This document shows, one piece after another, positions 6,501 to 6,570 of a DNA stretch of 6,570 nucleotides (the first letter of the stretch is position 1; each line of letters starts with the position of its first letter). The notes under the pieces were generated by a model. It was not told where the DNA came from. It saw only the letters and a program-made list of their open reading frames with translations, and did not search any database. This DNA is from CAZRDB01 sp964598695 (lineage in GTDB: Bacteria; Armatimonadota; Zipacnadia; UBA1398), in the NCBI GenBank assembly GCA_964598695.1, contig CAZRDB010000242.1:1-6570 (forward strand). Reading direction: 5' to 3'. The position numbers and the translations under genes are program-made.

Positions 6501-6570
6501 TGCGCTCCTCCGCCCTCCGGCGCCGGCGGCGTCTCGGCCGGCGGGGCTTCCGCCTCCGGCTTGGGCTTCT
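6497..6570 (-). CDS. C-terminal tail of upstream operon gene, Pro/Glu/Ala/Lys-rich
   Basis: Only the last 23 codons and TGA (6497-6499) are inside the window. The frame is set by the stop overlapping the next gene's ATG (ATGA), the same arrangement as at the other junctions. The residues are a low-complexity tail (KPKPEAEAPP at its left end, PEGGGAQ at the stop), of the kind found as a disordered extension or linker on exported proteins. The domain it belongs to is not visible. From context it is probably another exported amidohydrolase-like protein, but that is inference. The other two frames give arginine- or glycine-rich readings without a stop at the overlap, which favours this frame. Confidence 0.7.
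   Translation of the reverse strand, partial: KPKPEAEAPPAETPPAPEGGGAQ
6506..6511 (-). promoter_or_regulatory. Ribosome binding site for the 814-aa gene
   Basis: GGAGGA on the minus strand, 5 bases before ATG at 6500, within the last codons of the upstream gene. It supports the start chosen for the two-domain protein. Confidence 0.6.

Noticed and set aside
1..6570. RNA genes, CRISPR, insertion sequences, terminators or internal promoters
   Set aside because: Coding sequence fills the window completely. I saw no regularly spaced repeats, tRNA-like cloverleaf, transposase, or hairpin followed by a T-run.

Overview
The window is a solid block of minus-strand coding sequence. Six genes lie head to tail with no intergenic space and every junction overlaps: 4 bases at four junctions and 8 bases at one. 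Four genes are complete. In transcription order (right to left) the window holds the last 23 codons of an upstream gene, an 814-residue two-domain protein, a 418-residue protein, a 416-residue protein, a 378-residue protein, and the first 143 codons of a sixth gene running off the left edge. All five proteins whose N-terminus is visible begin with an export signal followed by the amidohydrolase-superfamily beta-sandwich entry (pattern VRAGRV..G....GAVLIRDGKIAAVG....P.GA.VIDL....V.PGLV). They look like exported 'imidazolonepropionase-like' (COG1228-type) amidohydrolases.

The main point is catalytic. I compared each protein with the five expected metal-site positions: HxH after beta-strand 1, Lys on strand 4, His on strands 5 and 6, Asp on strand 8. 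Only the two central proteins (418 and 416 aa) carry the full set. They are close paralogues from a tandem duplication. Both halves of the 814-aa protein, the 378-aa protein and the visible part of the last protein have lost some or nearly all ligands while keeping the fold signatures and the C-terminal signature (LGSLE.GKDADLVV..GDP). The locus therefore reads as two probable enzymes co-translated with three degenerate, probably non-hydrolytic relatives, all exported. My inference is a periplasmic or surface hetero-complex, or a set of binding and scaffold subunits around two hydrolases. Sequence cannot give the substrate; cyclic amides or peptides are typical for this group.

Organism: very high GC (about 70% by eye), strong G/C bias in third codon positions, AGGAGG-type ribosome sites, and a run of exported amidohydrolase paralogues. 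This fits a planctomycete (for example an Isosphaeraceae/Gemmataceae-type genome) best. Acidobacteriota, Gemmatimonadota or Myxococcota cannot be excluded. No promoter, terminator, RNA gene, CRISPR or mobile element is visible; the operon's promoter must lie to the right of the window and its end to the left.
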